Source: Bacteroidales bacterium
GTDB taxonomy: Bacteria; Bacteroidota; Bacteroidia; Bacteroidales; UBA932
Assembly: GCA_023227835.1 (NCBI GenBank)
Contig: JALOCI010000029.1
Location: forward strand, 1-35,508
Direction of reading: 5' to 3'
DNA length: 35,508 bases
This document shows, piece after piece, positions 34,249 to 35,508 of the stretch (position 1 is the stretch's first letter; each line of letters begins with the position of its first letter). Under the pieces are notes generated by a model, which did not search any database, had not been told where the DNA came from, and was given only the letters and a program-made list of their open reading frames with translations. The position numbers were made by a program, and so were the translations under genes.

Positions 34249-34608
34249 CTATCCTCTTTTTAAAGTTTGTATTCTTTTTGCAGACATCTCGGATGCGTAT
34301 TCAAGATATCCAACTTCTCTTATTCTCTTTAAACACTTTTCTCTGTCAGAGTTAAATAGTAATGAGAAAGTTTTTGAAATAATGTTCGTATAATTCTTAC
34401 AATTTCTTATTTCTACATCAGCACATTCAGCACAGGTAACTATGCCCTTTTCGTTGCAACATTTTCTGATCTTACACCAGGTAGCCTTTTCATTGTCCTT
34501 ACAGCCAGGGCACTTTCCTCCAAGGTACGATCTACATGAACCGCAATACAGTCCGCACATTGCAACGAGGTTTGCATCCGCCACTATCTCCTTTTTATCT
34601 GCTTTCAT
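34249..34608 (-). CDS. DUF3795-type cysteine-rich protein
   Basis: The ATG at 34608 is preferred over a TTG three codons upstream and gives 119 residues. The protein is cysteine-rich: CGLYCGSCRSYLGGKCPGC, CKIRKCC, CAECADVEIRNCKNY. This arrangement fits the DUF3795 family, thought to bind zinc or another metal, function unknown. No signal peptide is present. It ends 8 bp before the LuxR-type gene on the same strand, so the two probably form a small operon. Inverted-repeat copy 3 lies just upstream. Confidence 0.82.
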   Translation of the reverse strand: MKADKKEIVADANLVAMCGLYCGSCRSYLGGKCPGCKDNEKATWCKIRKCCNEKGIVTCAECADVEIRNCKNYTNIISKTFSLLFNSDREKCLKRIREVGYLEYASEMSAKRIQTLKRG

Positions 34609-34664
34609 AGTATACAAGATTTTAATCAGCAGATAAATTTATGGGTTATTCTTGTTTTGAGCAA

Positions 34665-34783
34665 TTTTTTGTGGCACAGATTTTTGCATTCAACTGATTT
34701 AATGACACATAAATTTGAAGTATTTTCTATAAAATGTAAAGCACAAAACATGTGAAAGATGCAAAAATCCGTACCACAAAAAA
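34665..34783. repeat. Inverted-repeat (MITE-like) element, copy 3
   Basis: The ends match as inverted repeats: left TTTTTTGTGGCACAGATTTT then TGCAT (from 34665), right on the minus strand TTTTTTGTGGTACGGATTTT then TGCAT (from 34783), 23 of 25 positions. The interior differs from copies 1 and 2. Inside, TAAATTTG at 34710-34717 matches a plus-strand -7 box, with a TTTG (34683-34686) 23 bp before it in the left arm. The element lies between divergent genes at 34608 and 34798. Confidence 0.75.
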
Positions 34784-34786
34784 TAT

Positions 34787-34794
34787 TAATTTTG
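34787..34794 (+). promoter_or_regulatory. -7 box (TAATTTTG) at the start of the unknown gene
   Basis: TAATTTTG ends 3 bp before the ATG at 34798, just outside inverted-repeat copy 3. If used, the message would be leaderless. Confidence 0.4.
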
Positions 34795-34797
34795 CGC

Positions 34798-35427
34798 ATG
34801 ACAAAACAGGAGATCATATCGCTGCTGACGGAGAATTTTTACGAGCGGTTTGCAGAACAGACTGCAAACATTATAATCCGTAGTGAGTCGACGCGGGCAC
34901 TTTTTGAGTTATTGGAAGATGCTATCCTTTTTTGCGGTTCAAAGAGAGAGTGTAATGAAACATTCCGCAATACAAACTACTTAATCTCCATCAGCAAGGA
35001 AGAACTTAGAAAAGTAGAATTCAGGGCAGCGTATGTTATGGAATGTATCTATTTCTCGGAAATTAAAGAATTTGCACCATATTACAATCGATTTTTCAAG
35101 ATTTTTCCATTTGTTTCTAATGAAAGTGTAAAGAGACATTTCACAAAAATAATGGCGGACATTCTCAGTAAAGGGAGATACCAGACTGATCAAACCGATT
35201 ACGAAGCGATAGCAACATCCTGCATTGATTGGATTATTAATAAAAAAGTGAGGGTAGCGGTCCAGATATGGGCCATTGAGTGCCTGTTCATATTGCAATA
35301 CCGGGTAGAATGGGTAAGAGACATTCTTGAGGAAATCCTGCAGAGCCTGAGCGTAAATCCCTCTCCGGCAATGATTGTAAGACTCAGAAGGGATCAAATG
35401 AAAAACCAGGTGGGGAAAGATTCGTGA
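34798..35427 (+). CDS. Helical protein of unknown function
   Basis: An ATG at 34759 is in frame, but its first 13 codons are read from the right arm of inverted-repeat copy 3. The ATG at 34798 (MTKQEIISLLTENFYERFAE) is therefore preferred, giving 209 residues. The sequence is charged and almost wholly helical, with HEAT/armadillo-like spacing (VEFRAAYVMECIYFSEIKEF, VRVAVQIWAIECLFILQYRV). Bacteroidota genomes encode short helical proteins of this appearance, sometimes labelled loosely as adenylosuccinate lyase-related; I cannot confirm that link. No signal peptide, membrane segment or catalytic motif is visible. It ends in TGA. Confidence 0.75.
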   Translation: MTKQEIISLLTENFYERFAEQTANIIIRSESTRALFELLEDAILFCGSKRECNETFRNTNYLISISKEELRKVEFRAAYVMECIYFSEIKEFAPYYNRFFKIFPFVSNESVKRHFTKIMADILSKGRYQTDQTDYEAIATSCIDWIINKKVRVAVQIWAIECLFILQYRVEWVRDILEEILQSLSVNPSPAMIVRLRRDQMKNQVGKDS

Positions 35428-35433
35428 AAGAGG

Positions 35434-35441
35434 TATCTTTG
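35434..35441 (+). promoter_or_regulatory. -7 box (TATCTTTG) for the gene at the window edge
   Basis: TATCTTTG lies 20 bp before the ATG at 35462, in the short spacer after the preceding gene. An AAAGG just before the ATG may be a ribosome site. Confidence 0.45.
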
Positions 35442-35461
35442 TAAAAAAACAGAGATAAAGG

Positions 35462-35508
35462 ATGGAAGCAACGCAGGAACAGATGTTGAGCATACTGGAA
35501 CTAATTTT
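35462..35508 (+). CDS. Start of an unidentified gene, cut by the window edge
   Basis: An ATG preceded by AAAGG and a -7 box opens a frame (MEATQEQMLSILELI) that runs to the end of the window. Fifteen residues are too few to assign a family. Confidence 0.5.
   Translation, partial: MEATQEQMLSILELI

Noticed and set aside
34672..34690. TGGCAC followed by TTGCA, resembling a sigma-54 promoter
   Set aside because: The GG-to-GC spacing is 11 instead of 10, the other two element copies lack TTGC, and the same sequence is explained as an inverted-repeat end.

Overview
The window is chromosomal DNA from a member of the Bacteroidota, most likely the order Bacteroidales. Evidence for this is a SusC/SusD pair, a 6-bladed beta-propeller lipoprotein, TonB-dependent receptor and calycin-like lipoprotein genes, the BamD-Rpb6/omega-CoaBC-RecN gene order, a membrane-anchored LytTR regulator, and repeated TAnnTTTG promoter boxes of the Bacteroidota type. 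Rubrerythrin, a secreted glutathione peroxidase and a K+-dependent pyrophosphatase fit an anaerobe. No tRNA, rRNA, CRISPR array, phage gene or transposase gene was seen. The genus cannot be fixed from the sequence alone.

Layout. (1) 1-3226, plus: the tail of a polysaccharide/peptide-uptake locus (SusC C-terminus, SusD, a third surface lipoprotein), closed by a strong hairpin terminator. (2) 3227-5073: an AT-rich accessory stretch with a GC-rich palindromic element, a probable gene remnant, a beta-propeller lipoprotein on the minus strand, a terminator, and the first copy of a ~120-bp inverted-repeat element. (3) 5074-13526, minus: an envelope block reading nadK, uppS, bamA, two skp/ompH genes, a terminator, murI and hppA. 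The hppA frame carries one in-frame TGA. (4) 13571-18667, plus: pdxJ, a membrane-anchored OmpH-like protein, a glycosyltransferase, purC and a LysM/periplasmic-binding protein. The last of these overlaps convergent pepP (minus) by 30 bp. (5) 20529-27820, plus: a tightly packed housekeeping run of rubrerythrin, a Gate-domain membrane protein, trxB, bamD, an omega-like subunit, coaBC, recN and nagB. (6) 27825-35508, mixed and more accessory: an alpha/beta-hydrolase-like protein, a LytTR regulator preceded by three phased 10-bp repeats, glutathione peroxidase, then a TonB receptor/lipoprotein/LuxR-type regulator/DUF3795 cluster bracketed by the other two copies of the inverted-repeat element. A protein of unknown function and the start of another gene close the window.

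How the parts work together. The bamA, skp and bamD genes cover outer-membrane protein assembly. The uppS and murI genes feed peptidoglycan synthesis. The nadK, pdxJ, coaBC and purC genes supply cofactors and purines, and trxB, rubrerythrin and glutathione peroxidase handle thiol and peroxide stress. The least explained material is the inverted-repeat family (4951-5071, 30596-30738, 34665-34783), the accessory cluster between two of its copies, the phased repeats at 28983-29034, and the stop codon in hppA.
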